From: a virus | Length of the DNA stretch: 64,000 bases | IMG/VR virus record: IMGVR_UViG_3300025237_000001 | Coordinates: 1 to 64,000 of that record | Reading direction: 5' to 3' (one strand) | Shown here: piece by piece, positions 39,063 through 46,683 of the stretch | How the letters are laid out: the number at the start of each line of letters is the position of its first letter | Position numbering within the stretch: the first letter of the stretch is position 1 | Notes under the pieces: generated by a model | Databases searched by the model: none | Told to the model about the DNA's origin: nothing | The model's input: only the letters and a program-made list of their open reading frames with translations | Position numbers and translations under genes: made by a program

Positions 39063-40865
39063 ATGAATAGCAATTTTTTAACTTCAGGTCAAGTTGGTAA
39101 CATCGGACTTAACCACATGAAACAAGTAAGAGAGAACACTATCAATAAATGGGATTCATTAGGATTCTTAGATGGTCTTCAAGGACATGTAAAAGAGAAT
39201 ATCGCTCAGTTATATGAAAACGAAGCTTCTCACTTATTAAACGAATCAACTGATGCTTCAAGCTCAGGTTCATTCGAAACGGTTGTATTTCCAATCGTAA
39301 GGAGAGTATTCTCTAAATTATTAGCAAATGATATTGTATCAGTACAAGCTATGAATATGCCAATTGGTAAATTATTCTTCTTCGTACCACAAACATCTGC
39401 AAGATATGACGCTGCTGGTGATGCATACGGAGACCCACATAAAAATGGACCTCAGTTTTCTGCTCACACTTCAATGGGTGCTGATGGACTACCAATCGTA
39501 AGAGGTGTAGACCCATCTTATGCTCCAACTGAGTATTTAGCTAAAAATCTTTATGATATTTACTATAACGATGGATTATTTGATGCATCTAAAGGTACTA
39601 TCTCAATTATTGCGGGAACAGGTAACTTAGTTACTTTATCTGCTGACGGTACATTCGCTGCCGCTGCTGATTTCTCTGCACTTCCAACTTCAACTGATGG
39701 TTCTTTAAGAACTGCCATTTTCCAAGTATCTGGATTTAGTGCAATAAACAAAGGTAGATTAAGTGGACCAGATGGTAACCCAATGGACACAGAATCTTTC
39801 TTAGCTTCTTTAAAAGTTGTTACCAATGGTATCGCTTTAAATGATGCTGACGGAAACGTAATTGTTGCTGACGCTACAATCGTTCCTTTTAGATTAGTTA
39901 CTCAAAAATACGGTAGAGGTATCGTAGATTATAGTGACATATGTGACGCTGCTGGTGTTATCTATCTTGAATTAGATATGACTCACCCAGTTGACGCTGC
40001 TGGAACTTCAACATACGATGGTTATGTTGGTGCAGATATGGGCGGTGCTCAATCAGCATTTACAAGTGCTGATTTCTCAGTATCTTGGGCAGAATATGCT
40101 ACGTTAGAACTTGAAACAGAAATGGGTGAAGTATCTTTCAAATTAGACGAGGTTGTTGTTTCCGTTGAAGAACGTAAATTAAGAGCTACATGGTCTCCAG
40201 AATTAGCTCAAGATGTTAGTGCATTCCACAACATTGATGCTGAGGCTGAATTAACTGCAATGTTATCAGAACAAGTTGCTGCTGAAATCGATAGAGAAAT
40301 CTTAAGAGACATCAGAAGTGCTGCTGCATGGCAATTAAGATGGGATTGGAACGGATGGAGAAAAGCTTCATTGGCTGCTAATGCTTACACGCAAAAAGAC
40401 TGGAATCAAACTTTAATTACTAAAGTTAACCAAATTTCAGCACAAATCCACAAGTCTACTCTTAGAGGTGGTGCTAACTTTATCGTAGTTTCTTCAGAAA
40501 TTTCTGCTGTATTCGATGATTTAGAGTACTTCCACGTAAGTGATGCATCTCCAGAGCAAGACCAATATAATATGGGTATCGAGAAAATCGGTTCATTAAG
40601 TGGTCGTTACCAAGTGTACCGTGACCCTTATGCACCATCTTGGTCACTTATTATGGGACATAAAGGAAAATCATTGTTAGACACTGGTTACATCTACGCA
40701 CCTTACGTGCCAATGCAATTAACGCCTACAATGTATAACCCATTCAACTTCGCACCAGTGAAAGGTATAATGACACGTTATGCTAAGAAAGTGGTAAACA
40801 ACAGATTCTACGGAGCTGTAAGAGTTGATGGATTACAAACATTCAACATCGCTGAATTAAGATAA
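39063..40865 (+). CDS. major capsid protein (gp23-like)
   Basis: A 600-residue T4-type capsid protein. The N-terminal region (residues 1-61) ends in HLLNE and is followed by STDASSSGSFE, then PIVRRVFSKLLANDIVSVQAMNMPIGKLFFF, the family landmark. By analogy with T4 gp23, cleavage after E61 (L-N-E/S) would release the propeptide. The region from about 145 to 350 is a longer domain than in T4 and may be a surface insertion. The conserved end (TRYAKKVVNNRFYGAVRV) is present. It is the last gene before a strong terminator. Confidence 0.93.
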   Translation: MNSNFLTSGQVGNIGLNHMKQVRENTINKWDSLGFLDGLQGHVKENIAQLYENEASHLLNESTDASSSGSFETVVFPIVRRVFSKLLANDIVSVQAMNMPIGKLFFFVPQTSARYDAAGDAYGDPHKNGPQFSAHTSMGADGLPIVRGVDPSYAPTEYLAKNLYDIYYNDGLFDASKGTISIIAGTGNLVTLSADGTFAAAADFSALPTSTDGSLRTAIFQVSGFSAINKGRLSGPDGNPMDTESFLASLKVVTNGIALNDADGNVIVADATIVPFRLVTQKYGRGIVDYSDICDAAGVIYLELDMTHPVDAAGTSTYDGYVGADMGGAQSAFTSADFSVSWAEYATLELETEMGEVSFKLDEVVVSVEERKLRATWSPELAQDVSAFHNIDAEAELTAMLSEQVAAEIDREILRDIRSAAAWQLRWDWNGWRKASLAANAYTQKDWNQTLITKVNQISAQIHKSTLRGGANFIVVSSEISAVFDDLEYFHVSDASPEQDQYNMGIEKIGSLSGRYQVYRDPYAPSWSLIMGHKGKSLLDTGYIYAPYVPMQLTPTMYNPFNFAPVKGIMTRYAKKVVNNRFYGAVRVDGLQTFNIAELR

Positions 40866-40900
40866 GATAACTTCTTAATCTCAGTCGAGATAAATACAAA

Positions 40901-40932
40901 AGCCCAACATTACAGATGTTGGGCTTTTTTTA
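40901..40932 (+). terminator. rho-independent terminator after the capsid gene
   Basis: AGCCCAACAT and ATGTTGGGCT form a 10-bp stem around 5 nt followed by a long T-run. Confidence 0.9.
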
Positions 40933-40942
40933 TTTTATAGAC

Positions 40943-40950
40943 TATTTATA
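40943..40950 (+). promoter_or_regulatory. TATTTAT(A/T) box
   Basis: TATTTATA lies between the capsid terminator and the ATG at 40953, only 2 nt before the start. Confidence 0.5.
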
Positions 40951-40952
40951 AT

Positions 40953-41810
40953 ATGAACTTATATAACTTATATGAAGAAGTTTTAAAAGAAGATTGTGAG
41001 AAAATATCTCTCGTAAGTAAATCCAAGAAAGGTAATCGTTATTTTAAAATGCTTAAAGATGCGCAATGGCAACATTATGACGCACCTAAAGGTGACCTAA
41101 CTGATTACGTTAGTGGGGAAGATGATAGAAAACGTCTAGTTACTAATTTAAGTAAAGCTGATAAGAAACTTTATAGAGAATGGTTAAAAACACCAGAAGG
41201 TGAAACATCGGTAAAATTATTTGCTGATAAGCAAACTAAATTTAAAGAAAGGACTAAAGGTTGGGGTGAAGGACCTATTTCTGAATCAACTGATAGAATG
41301 ATTGATGTATCATGTGCTGCTTTAGGTAGTATTAAAATTGATGGTAAATATTTATTATTTAAAGAAAAAATGAAATACCAACCAATAGGTGGTGGTCTTA
41401 AATTTAAACCATCCGCAATTCCATTCTTAGAATCAATAAATTACCGTACAGCTAGAACTGATAATGATATTAGAATTCAAATACCCGAATCTAAATGGGA
41501 AATTTTTAAACAATGGTTCCAAAGTGGTAAAGATAGAGAAATATCAATTGATAGAGAAATGGAAGAAGAATTAGGTTCATTCCTAGACTCTTCATATCTT
41601 TCACAAATGAATACAAGTAACTATCAACTTAAAGAAGTAATTGAAGGTAAACATAGAATATTTCAAATACATCAAATTACGTTTTCAGATGAAGTTCGTA
41701 ATGCGATATTAGAATTAGTTCATCATAAACAATTATTTATATTGGCAACGCCAGAAGAAATGAAATCTTCTGATGAAATATCAAGCCACAGCCATAATAT
41801 CATATTATGA
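40953..41810 (+). CDS. Nudix-like protein with tag, candidate virion cargo
   Basis: The N-terminus MNLYNLYEEVLKED resembles the next gene product (MRLNTLYTQILNEG) and carries L-K-E at residues 11-13. A further I-S-E-S at 109-112 could separate a 111-residue N-terminal part from a Nudix-like domain. That domain shows YLLFKEKMKYQPIGGGLKF (about 127-145) and the box-like REMEEELGSF (about 199-208), with about 45 extra residues between and non-standard spacing. Nucleotide hydrolysis is therefore likely but not certain. It sits right after the capsid gene, and the coupled next gene is also tagged. Confidence 0.6.
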   Translation: MNLYNLYEEVLKEDCEKISLVSKSKKGNRYFKMLKDAQWQHYDAPKGDLTDYVSGEDDRKRLVTNLSKADKKLYREWLKTPEGETSVKLFADKQTKFKERTKGWGEGPISESTDRMIDVSCAALGSIKIDGKYLLFKEKMKYQPIGGGLKFKPSAIPFLESINYRTARTDNDIRIQIPESKWEIFKQWFQSGKDREISIDREMEEELGSFLDSSYLSQMNTSNYQLKEVIEGKHRIFQIHQITFSDEVRNAILELVHHKQLFILATPEEMKSSDEISSHSHNIIL

Positions 41811-42811
41811 GATTAAATACACTGTATACGCAAATATTAAACGAAGGAACAGGTTGTCCAGTTCTTAAAGTAACTAAACAGATTCAATCTGAGGTAATAA
41901 GATTTAAATCTGATGAAGATTTATTAAGAGGTGGTGGTATTTCAATAGAAGCTTTAGATAGAGCCGCACATGGCTTCTCTGAGGGTGATATTAAGACAAT
42001 ACACCCTAGTAAGTTATCCATTAAATGGAAAGAAGACCATGAAAATGTTATGTGGGAGATTAAAAAAAGTGGAATGAACATCACTCAATGGTCTAAACAG
42101 ATAAATTTAAATGAACCAATTGATGTTAGTTTTAAAAATGGTAAGTTTTTCATTGAAGATGGACATCATAGGTATGTTGCCGCTAAAACACTTAACGTTG
42201 AATTAAACTGTAATTTAGAAATTAAAGAAAATCCAATAAGGGTCTTAGCACCAACATTAGGATATGATGAATTTCATAGATGTCTTTATAAGCAAGTTTC
42301 ATCAGGAGTAAGTGAAATAGTGGAAGGTTCAAAGATTAAAACTAATCGAGGTTATTTAATTGATAACGGTGATAAATACACCAAATTAACTACCGATAAA
42401 ATAGAATATGAAAATGCCTTAAGATTAATTAATAACCCAAATAAACATTTCGTTAAATATTATTCAGCTAAACCTCATAATGAAAAATATTATGAGTTAG
42501 TCATGGATAAACTTAATCCATTAAGTGATAATGATTCTGATATCGTTGATATGATTCAACAAAGCTTAGGACTTCAAGAATATATGTTGGATAGTGCTAA
42601 ACGAAACTCAATAATAAACGAGTTTAAAAGAAACCCAGAATGGTATGAAGGGTTAGGTTCAATACAAGACGTTTTAAAGATTATTAATTCTATTTATCAA
42701 ATGTATTTATATGCCAAAAATAACACTTTTTCCTTATTTGATTTAAGGGCGCAAAATTTAGGTAGAACTAATGAGGGAATTTTAGTTCATTTCGATTTAG
42801 GTTCGGGTTAA
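41807..42811 (+). CDS. ParB/sulfiredoxin-like + kinase-like protein with LNE tag
   Basis: The N-terminus MRLNTLYTQILNEG carries L-N-E-G at residues 11-14. Residues about 95-140 (PIDVSFKNGKFFIEDGHHRYVAAKTLN) match the ParB/sulfiredoxin-like fold with DGHHR as nucleotide-binding centre. The C-terminus LFDLRAQNLGRTNEGILVHFDLGSG resembles a kinase catalytic D-x-x-x-x-N followed by a DFG-like DLG. A packaged kinase or nucleotidase acting on the host at injection is inferred. It overlaps the previous gene by 4 nt and ends overlapping a convergent gene. Confidence 0.6.
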   Translation: MRLNTLYTQILNEGTGCPVLKVTKQIQSEVIRFKSDEDLLRGGGISIEALDRAAHGFSEGDIKTIHPSKLSIKWKEDHENVMWEIKKSGMNITQWSKQINLNEPIDVSFKNGKFFIEDGHHRYVAAKTLNVELNCNLEIKENPIRVLAPTLGYDEFHRCLYKQVSSGVSEIVEGSKIKTNRGYLIDNGDKYTKLTTDKIEYENALRLINNPNKHFVKYYSAKPHNEKYYELVMDKLNPLSDNDSDIVDMIQQSLGLQEYMLDSAKRNSIINEFKRNPEWYEGLGSIQDVLKIINSIYQMYLYAKNNTFSLFDLRAQNLGRTNEGILVHFDLGSG

Positions 42812-43341
42812 AATGTTTCGTGAGTTGCGAATCTTTTAATTTTATAACAAGTATTTGGTGTTAAACCAGAATAATTATCGGTTAAAAATAAATTATGTCG
42901 CTGATTGTATAACATATCACTATCATCATCAATAATAGCGTACTTATAAAAGTCATAATAGTTTATACCATATTTTTCCTCAACAATATTATCTTTTATC
43001 CACCTTTTAATTTCATTTCCCCTACAACAGTCTCTACAACCATATGGAGTAACGTCATGGACCTTAAAGGTACCACCTACTCTATCAAAAATCTCTTGTA
43101 GACCTTCCACACCATAATTTCGCCAAGTACTACTTACAACTACCTTTGCATCAATAGCTACAACTAAGTTATTGAACCATGAAATCCTTTCACGACAAAA
43201 TTGGTTAGCGTGATAAGCTGCCATATCCTGTTCTTCGGGGAAACCATCTTTTGTCCATCGTTCATGTCTTTCCTTATAGAAAAGTTGACAATTGAAAACT
43301 CCATCTATGTCTAGAAATATAATAAAAGGTACTTTTTCCAT
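42808..43341 (-). CDS. HAD-type phosphatase (RNA-repair-like)
   Basis: HAD motifs are in order: motif I FLDIDGVFN (about residues 8-16), motif II VVSSTWRNYG (about 65-74), a conserved RGNEIKRWI, and motif IV AIIDDDSDM (about 133-141). The pattern fits the HAD domain found in Swiss-army-knife RNA-repair proteins, where it would remove end phosphates. The ATG at 43341 shares the upstream stop (TAATG); the earlier TTG is not needed. Together with the receiver-like protein at 15012 it suggests RNA end processing. Confidence 0.75.
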   Translation of the reverse strand: MEKVPFIIFLDIDGVFNCQLFYKERHERWTKDGFPEEQDMAAYHANQFCRERISWFNNLVVAIDAKVVVSSTWRNYGVEGLQEIFDRVGGTFKVHDVTPYGCRDCCRGNEIKRWIKDNIVEEKYGINYYDFYKYAIIDDDSDMLYNQRHNLFLTDNYSGLTPNTCYKIKRFATHETF

Positions 43342-43646
43342 TACCAACTAAGTTTTTCTTCAGCTTCTTCTTCTGTTAAATGATTTTTTAAATCAAATAG
43401 AGCGTAATATTTCTCACCATTTTCTTGAACATAAAACATTTGAATCCCATCAACAGTGTTACCCACTTGATTGGCATATTCATAACTATACACATCATCT
43501 TTTAGATAACTTATTTCATCTGAATGTAAACGCCAAGGATGTTCTATATTATTTACAATTTCCATATAACCATCAACATCAAATATTGAGAATATTTGCG
43601 CTTTAGCGGCATAAAAATCTTCTATAACTTCTTTTACTACACTCAT
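43341..43646 (-). CDS. hypothetical protein, 101 aa
   Basis: An acidic soluble protein of mixed secondary structure. It is coupled to both neighbours by one-base overlaps in a three-gene unit. No family is recognised. Confidence 0.5.
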   Translation of the reverse strand: MSVVKEVIEDFYAAKAQIFSIFDVDGYMEIVNNIEHPWRLHSDEISYLKDDVYSYEYANQVGNTVDGIQMFYVQENGEKYYALFDLKNHLTEEEAEEKLSW

Positions 43647-43879
43647 TATGTAGCTTCTTGAACCAATGTATAACGTGAGAACGTTATCTTATCACCGAAT
43701 TTGTTTTTTCCTTCTTCAGTTACCGAAGTGATAACATGACCATCTTTCTTCAAATTAAAGATTGTAGCAGCCAATCTAGTGTTACCTAATTGATTGATTG
43801 CATACCAAGGACTAATTGATTTTGACGCATGAGTTCTCATTGCCTCTAATACACGTTCTTTTCTAGTTACTTTTGCCAT
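43646..43879 (-). CDS. winged-helix-like protein, 77 aa
   Basis: A basic N-terminus (MAKVTRKERVLEAM) is followed by WYAINQLGNTRLAATIFNLKKDGHVIT, the pattern of a helix-turn-helix with a wing (a recognition-helix-like segment at about residues 30-45). It is probably a DNA-binding regulator, placed first behind a consensus promoter. The target is unknown. Confidence 0.55.
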   Translation of the reverse strand: MAKVTRKERVLEAMRTHASKSISPWYAINQLGNTRLAATIFNLKKDGHVITSVTEEGKNKFGDKITFSRYTLVQEAT

Positions 43880-43908
43880 AATATAATGTTTTTATTATTA
43901 TTAAAGTA

Positions 43909-43939
43909 CAAATATACAAATAATATTTTAACTTTCCAA
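43909..43939 (-). promoter_or_regulatory. Bacteroidetes-type promoter (minus)
   Basis: On the minus strand TTG (43937-43939), a 20-nt spacer and TATATTTG (43909-43916), a perfect match, 29 nt before the ATG at 43879. Confidence 0.65.
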
Positions 43940-44068
43940 ATTTTTGTTAATTATTTCTAATTTTCTTTTTTCCATTCGACTAATTAAAGTCAAAGACTTG
44001 CGTATTGGATTATCTTCTATCCAAAATCTAGCTCTTTTTAACTCAAGTTTAACCTCAGCCAATGTCAT
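43928..44068 (-). CDS. helical hypothetical protein, 46 aa
   Basis: A short basic helical protein (TLAEVKLELKRARFWIEDN). It is coupled to the preceding gene (TAATG-like junction), and its end overlaps the next promoter. Called on frame and spacing. Confidence 0.4.
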   Translation of the reverse strand: MTLAEVKLELKRARFWIEDNPIRKSLTLISRMEKRKLEIINKNLES

Positions 44069-44069
44069 T

Positions 44070-44297
44070 TCATTTATTACCATCTAATAATTCTTTAGAA
44101 CGGTAATAATCATCTATTCCACCGCCACATTCTGGACATGTTGGGTAAGGTATATCATTACCTTTAAATTCATCCCACTCATACTCGATTTCAGCGTCTT
44201 TTAAGAGACCATCCCATTCACAATCCATACACGAGCCACTATCAACCGTAAATTCATCTACGGGTGTCTCATTAACTTTAATTCTTTTAAACGTCAT
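44070..44297 (-). CDS. zinc-ribbon-type protein, 75 aa
   Basis: CMDCEWDG (about residues 23-30) and CPECGGG (about 54-60) form two CxxC pairs with an acidic segment between. The ATG at 44297 lies inside the end of the upstream gene. It is a likely metal-binding adaptor of unknown role. Confidence 0.5.
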   Translation of the reverse strand: MTFKRIKVNETPVDEFTVDSGSCMDCEWDGLLKDAEIEYEWDEFKGNDIPYPTCPECGGGIDDYYRSKELLDGNK

Positions 44298-44727
44298 CAT
44301 GATTAATTTTATATTCAATAACACCGTCTTTATGTATTACACCAAATGTTACATGAGTGTCTTCACCATTAGCCATATCACAACCTATGATATATTTAGG
44401 TTTATTATATTTTAATAAGTCATACGATTTTCGATAACTAGCAGTAATTAAATTTAATACTCTAGTTTCAACATCTTTAGGAAAGTTTTTTTTAAATATT
44501 GCAGTCTTACACCTTGTAAACCATAACTTATAAAAAGTTTCTGTCATATTTTTGGTATGTGATAGGTCATCCATAGCATAGTTGAAGTTTACTAGAATTT
44601 TCCCAACTGACTTCGTTGTGCTTTTATTATTTAAATCAGTTAGTATTTGAGCTAAGTCAATTGCACATTGTGAACTACCATATGTGTTCTTGTCAACTTC
44701 ACCACGATTTGATTGTTTATATTTCAT
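44287..44727 (-). CDS. hypothetical protein, 146 aa
   Basis: A basic, helical N-terminal two thirds is followed by YIIGCDMANGEDTHVTFGVIHKDG (about residues 111-134). That segment looks like the first strands of an RNase H-like fold (I-G-x-D...T), but only one acidic centre is visible. It is in the unit that ends before the HAD gene. The function is unknown. Confidence 0.5.
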   Translation of the reverse strand: MKYKQSNRGEVDKNTYGSSQCAIDLAQILTDLNNKSTTKSVGKILVNFNYAMDDLSHTKNMTETFYKLWFTRCKTAIFKKNFPKDVETRVLNLITASYRKSYDLLKYNKPKYIIGCDMANGEDTHVTFGVIHKDGVIEYKINHDDV

Positions 44728-44740
44728 GTGACAATATTAC

Positions 44741-44778
44741 AAAAAAAAAGGGAGAAAACCTAATTTTCTCCCTTTTTA
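44741..44778 (-). terminator. rho-independent terminator after the vWA gene
   Basis: AAAAAGGGAGAAAA and TTTTCTCCCTTTTT form a long stem around a short loop, with a T-run on the minus strand. Confidence 0.85.
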
Positions 44779-44798
44779 ATATATTTTAATTCTTAATC

Positions 44799-45440
44799 TT
44801 AAGAATCACTACCCGTATCTGAATCTGAATCAACTAAGTTTTCAGTTTGTACATCATTATCAATCACACTAGCAAAATACAATGATTTTGACATGTTTCT
44901 TGAAACACTAGCTAAAGTTGTACCAACACCACTATCAGCGTATTGGAACGTATTGCTACGGCTAATACCTAGATTCACTGCACTTTCAATTGCACCTTCT
45001 GTTGTTCCCATAAAGGTTAATCCCCATTCTTTTTTCTTAGCTTTTTTAAGAAGCTTTTGAACATCTGTTTGGGTAAACTCTTTGGAATCATTTTCACCAC
45101 CATCGGTAAGAATACTTACGAACACACCGTCTTGTTTTTTACCTACAAGACCAAAACTTTGTCCGATTGCATCATATAGAGCAGTCATACCATTTGGTCT
45201 GTAATTGTCAGCACTTTCATAAGTGATGTTTTTTCTTTTTGAAGAGTCTAATAAAACTGTAAACTTTCCAGCAGATGAAAACTGCGAAACTATAGTTCTA
45301 ATTTTAGCATCACCCTTTGTTTTTTTCATATCCTTTCTGACATCCTTAAGTAAGTCTTTAAGACCACCTTGCACTTCTTGTGTTTTGCTACTCATACTTG
45401 AACTAGCATCTACGATAATTAAATTTGTAATTTTTTTCAT
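44799..45440 (-). CDS. von Willebrand factor A (vWA) domain protein
   Basis: A single vWA domain of 213 residues with a complete MIDAS: DASSSMS (about residues 10-16), the threonine in NGMTALYDAIG (about 85) and the aspartate in LTDGGEND (about 111-118). It ends with an acidic Asp/Ser tail. The domain binds metal and mediates protein-protein contact. It has its own promoter and terminator and lies next to a conserved virion-type protein, a possible partner. Confidence 0.8.
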   Translation of the reverse strand: MKKITNLIIVDASSSMSSKTQEVQGGLKDLLKDVRKDMKKTKGDAKIRTIVSQFSSAGKFTVLLDSSKRKNITYESADNYRPNGMTALYDAIGQSFGLVGKKQDGVFVSILTDGGENDSKEFTQTDVQKLLKKAKKKEWGLTFMGTTEGAIESAVNLGISRSNTFQYADSGVGTTLASVSRNMSKSLYFASVIDNDVQTENLVDSDSDTGSDS

Positions 45441-45471
45441 TTTGTAATATTTTAAGATTTGTTAATAATTG

Positions 45472-45502
45472 TAATTATACTATTTTTTTATTATATAAAC
45501 AA
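45472..45502 (-). promoter_or_regulatory. promoter candidate for the vWA gene
   Basis: On the minus strand TTG (45500-45502), a 20-nt spacer and TATAATTA (45472-45479), an imperfect -7 box, 31 nt before the ATG. Confidence 0.4.
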
Positions 45503-45525
45503 GTATTAAACAATGTTATTAGTAA

Positions 45526-45540
45526 AACGTGATTAAACTA
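45526..45540 (+). repeat. 15-bp inverted repeat, left copy
   Basis: AACGTGATTAAACTA. Its exact reverse complement is at 46608-46622. The pair flanks the gene at 45546-46520, with this copy 5 nt beyond the stop codon. Confidence 0.75.
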
Positions 45541-45545
45541 ATTAT

Positions 45546-46520
45546 TTATTGTTGTTTACCGCAAAATGCGCAAAACTTTGTTTTACATCTACCACCACAA
45601 TTTGTGCAATGCTTAGTGTAATAATCAACCGAAGTTAATTGTTTTTGTGATTTAGGTGATAACTTATACTTAATGATATGGAATGACATCATTTCGAAGT
45701 CACCCGAAGCCTCACGTAAATCTTGTTTAGAATTTGAACCCTTTTCAACTCTACCAGTTTCAATTGTAGTTGGTGTAGCGTTACTCGCTGTGGTTGTTCT
45801 ACGTCTCTTACCTTTAAGATTTTTAGATTTTAAGGATTGGTCCTTTTCATTGGTTAAAGTTATACCTCTTGTTGCGATGTTACCATCGACACTTAAATCA
45901 CCCTTTATATTTACATCACCATCAATAGTTAAAGAAGCTGCATTTGATTCACCTCTTACGGGAATAAATATATCTTCGTTTATATTCAATTGATTATAAC
46001 CACCAGTTGACGTTGTTAAAGTTGAATTACCCAAAGTGTATGTTCCACTGCTACTGTCAACGAAACCTACATTAGTAGTTCCGAATTGGTCACTATCAAA
46101 ACAATCCAATGTAACGGTCCCACTTGACCCAAAATGTTGGAAAAATGGAATTTCTTCAACTTCCTTAAAGAAAGCGATTTCTACATCACCGTTAGGTTCG
46201 ATAGCTTTTTTAGCACTCTTCGTATTATCTACGTTATAAGTGTCAAATAAGAACTTCTTATTTGTGTCTAAAAATCTATCAAGAAATACTCTCTCACCTG
46301 GTCTTATTACTAAGCCACCTGAAATTGGTTTGTTGTTTAATTTAATTGTTGTTAGTATTTTACCCTGAGTCGGGTTAAATAGTTCGATTTGGAATTCTTG
46401 TCCTTTTTCCAAATAGTATGAAGGAATAGTCTTACTCTTCCCATACTTTTTAATCCTACTTTTATTAATAGCAAGATTTGCTGTAGGCTTTTTATCGCCC
46501 GAAGTTTTCTTTATTTTCAT
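45546..46520 (-). CDS. conserved virion-type protein with C-terminal zinc ribbon, 324 aa
   Basis: The N-terminal domain (about residues 32-100) has YYLEKGQEFQIELFNPTQGKIL and ISGGLVIRPGERVFLDRFLD. This arrangement recurs in hypothetical proteins of large phages and some giant viruses, as I remember it. A Gly/Ser/Thr-rich beta region (about 130-215) and a basic linker follow. It ends in CTNCGGRCKTKFCAFCG, a zinc ribbon. A tail or surface role is likely but unproven. The gene alone is flanked by a 15-bp inverted repeat and has its own promoter. Confidence 0.6.
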   Translation of the reverse strand: MKIKKTSGDKKPTANLAINKSRIKKYGKSKTIPSYYLEKGQEFQIELFNPTQGKILTTIKLNNKPISGGLVIRPGERVFLDRFLDTNKKFLFDTYNVDNTKSAKKAIEPNGDVEIAFFKEVEEIPFFQHFGSSGTVTLDCFDSDQFGTTNVGFVDSSSGTYTLGNSTLTTSTGGYNQLNINEDIFIPVRGESNAASLTIDGDVNIKGDLSVDGNIATRGITLTNEKDQSLKSKNLKGKRRRTTTASNATPTTIETGRVEKGSNSKQDLREASGDFEMMSFHIIKYKLSPKSQKQLTSVDYYTKHCTNCGGRCKTKFCAFCGKQQ

Positions 46521-46607
46521 AATTATTTTTAATTTAAAATTAATGTGCAGATATTTTCGTTACCATTTGATAACTCTAAAGTCGAATACGACTCAAGACC
46601 AACACGC

Positions 46608-46622
46608 TAGTTTAATCACGTT
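46608..46622 (-). repeat. 15-bp inverted repeat, right copy
   Basis: TAGTTTAATCACGTT on the + strand, the reverse complement of 45526-45540, located in the leader of the gene just after its promoter. Confidence 0.75.
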
Positions 46623-46629
46623 ATATAAT

Positions 46630-46659
46630 TAAATATACGAAAAATTAAAAAAAAGTCAA
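46630..46659 (-). promoter_or_regulatory. Bacteroidetes-type promoter (minus)
   Basis: On the minus strand TTG (46657-46659), a 19-nt spacer and TATATTTA (46630-46637). A leader of about 105 nt follows before the ATG at 46520. Confidence 0.5.
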
Positions 46660-46683
46660 TAGGTTTGTAAAAAAAGTTTTGAA

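Noticed and set aside
44287-44727. RuvC/RNase H-like nuclease
   Set aside because: Only one acidic strand motif (GCDMANGED) is visible; the other catalytic acids cannot be placed.
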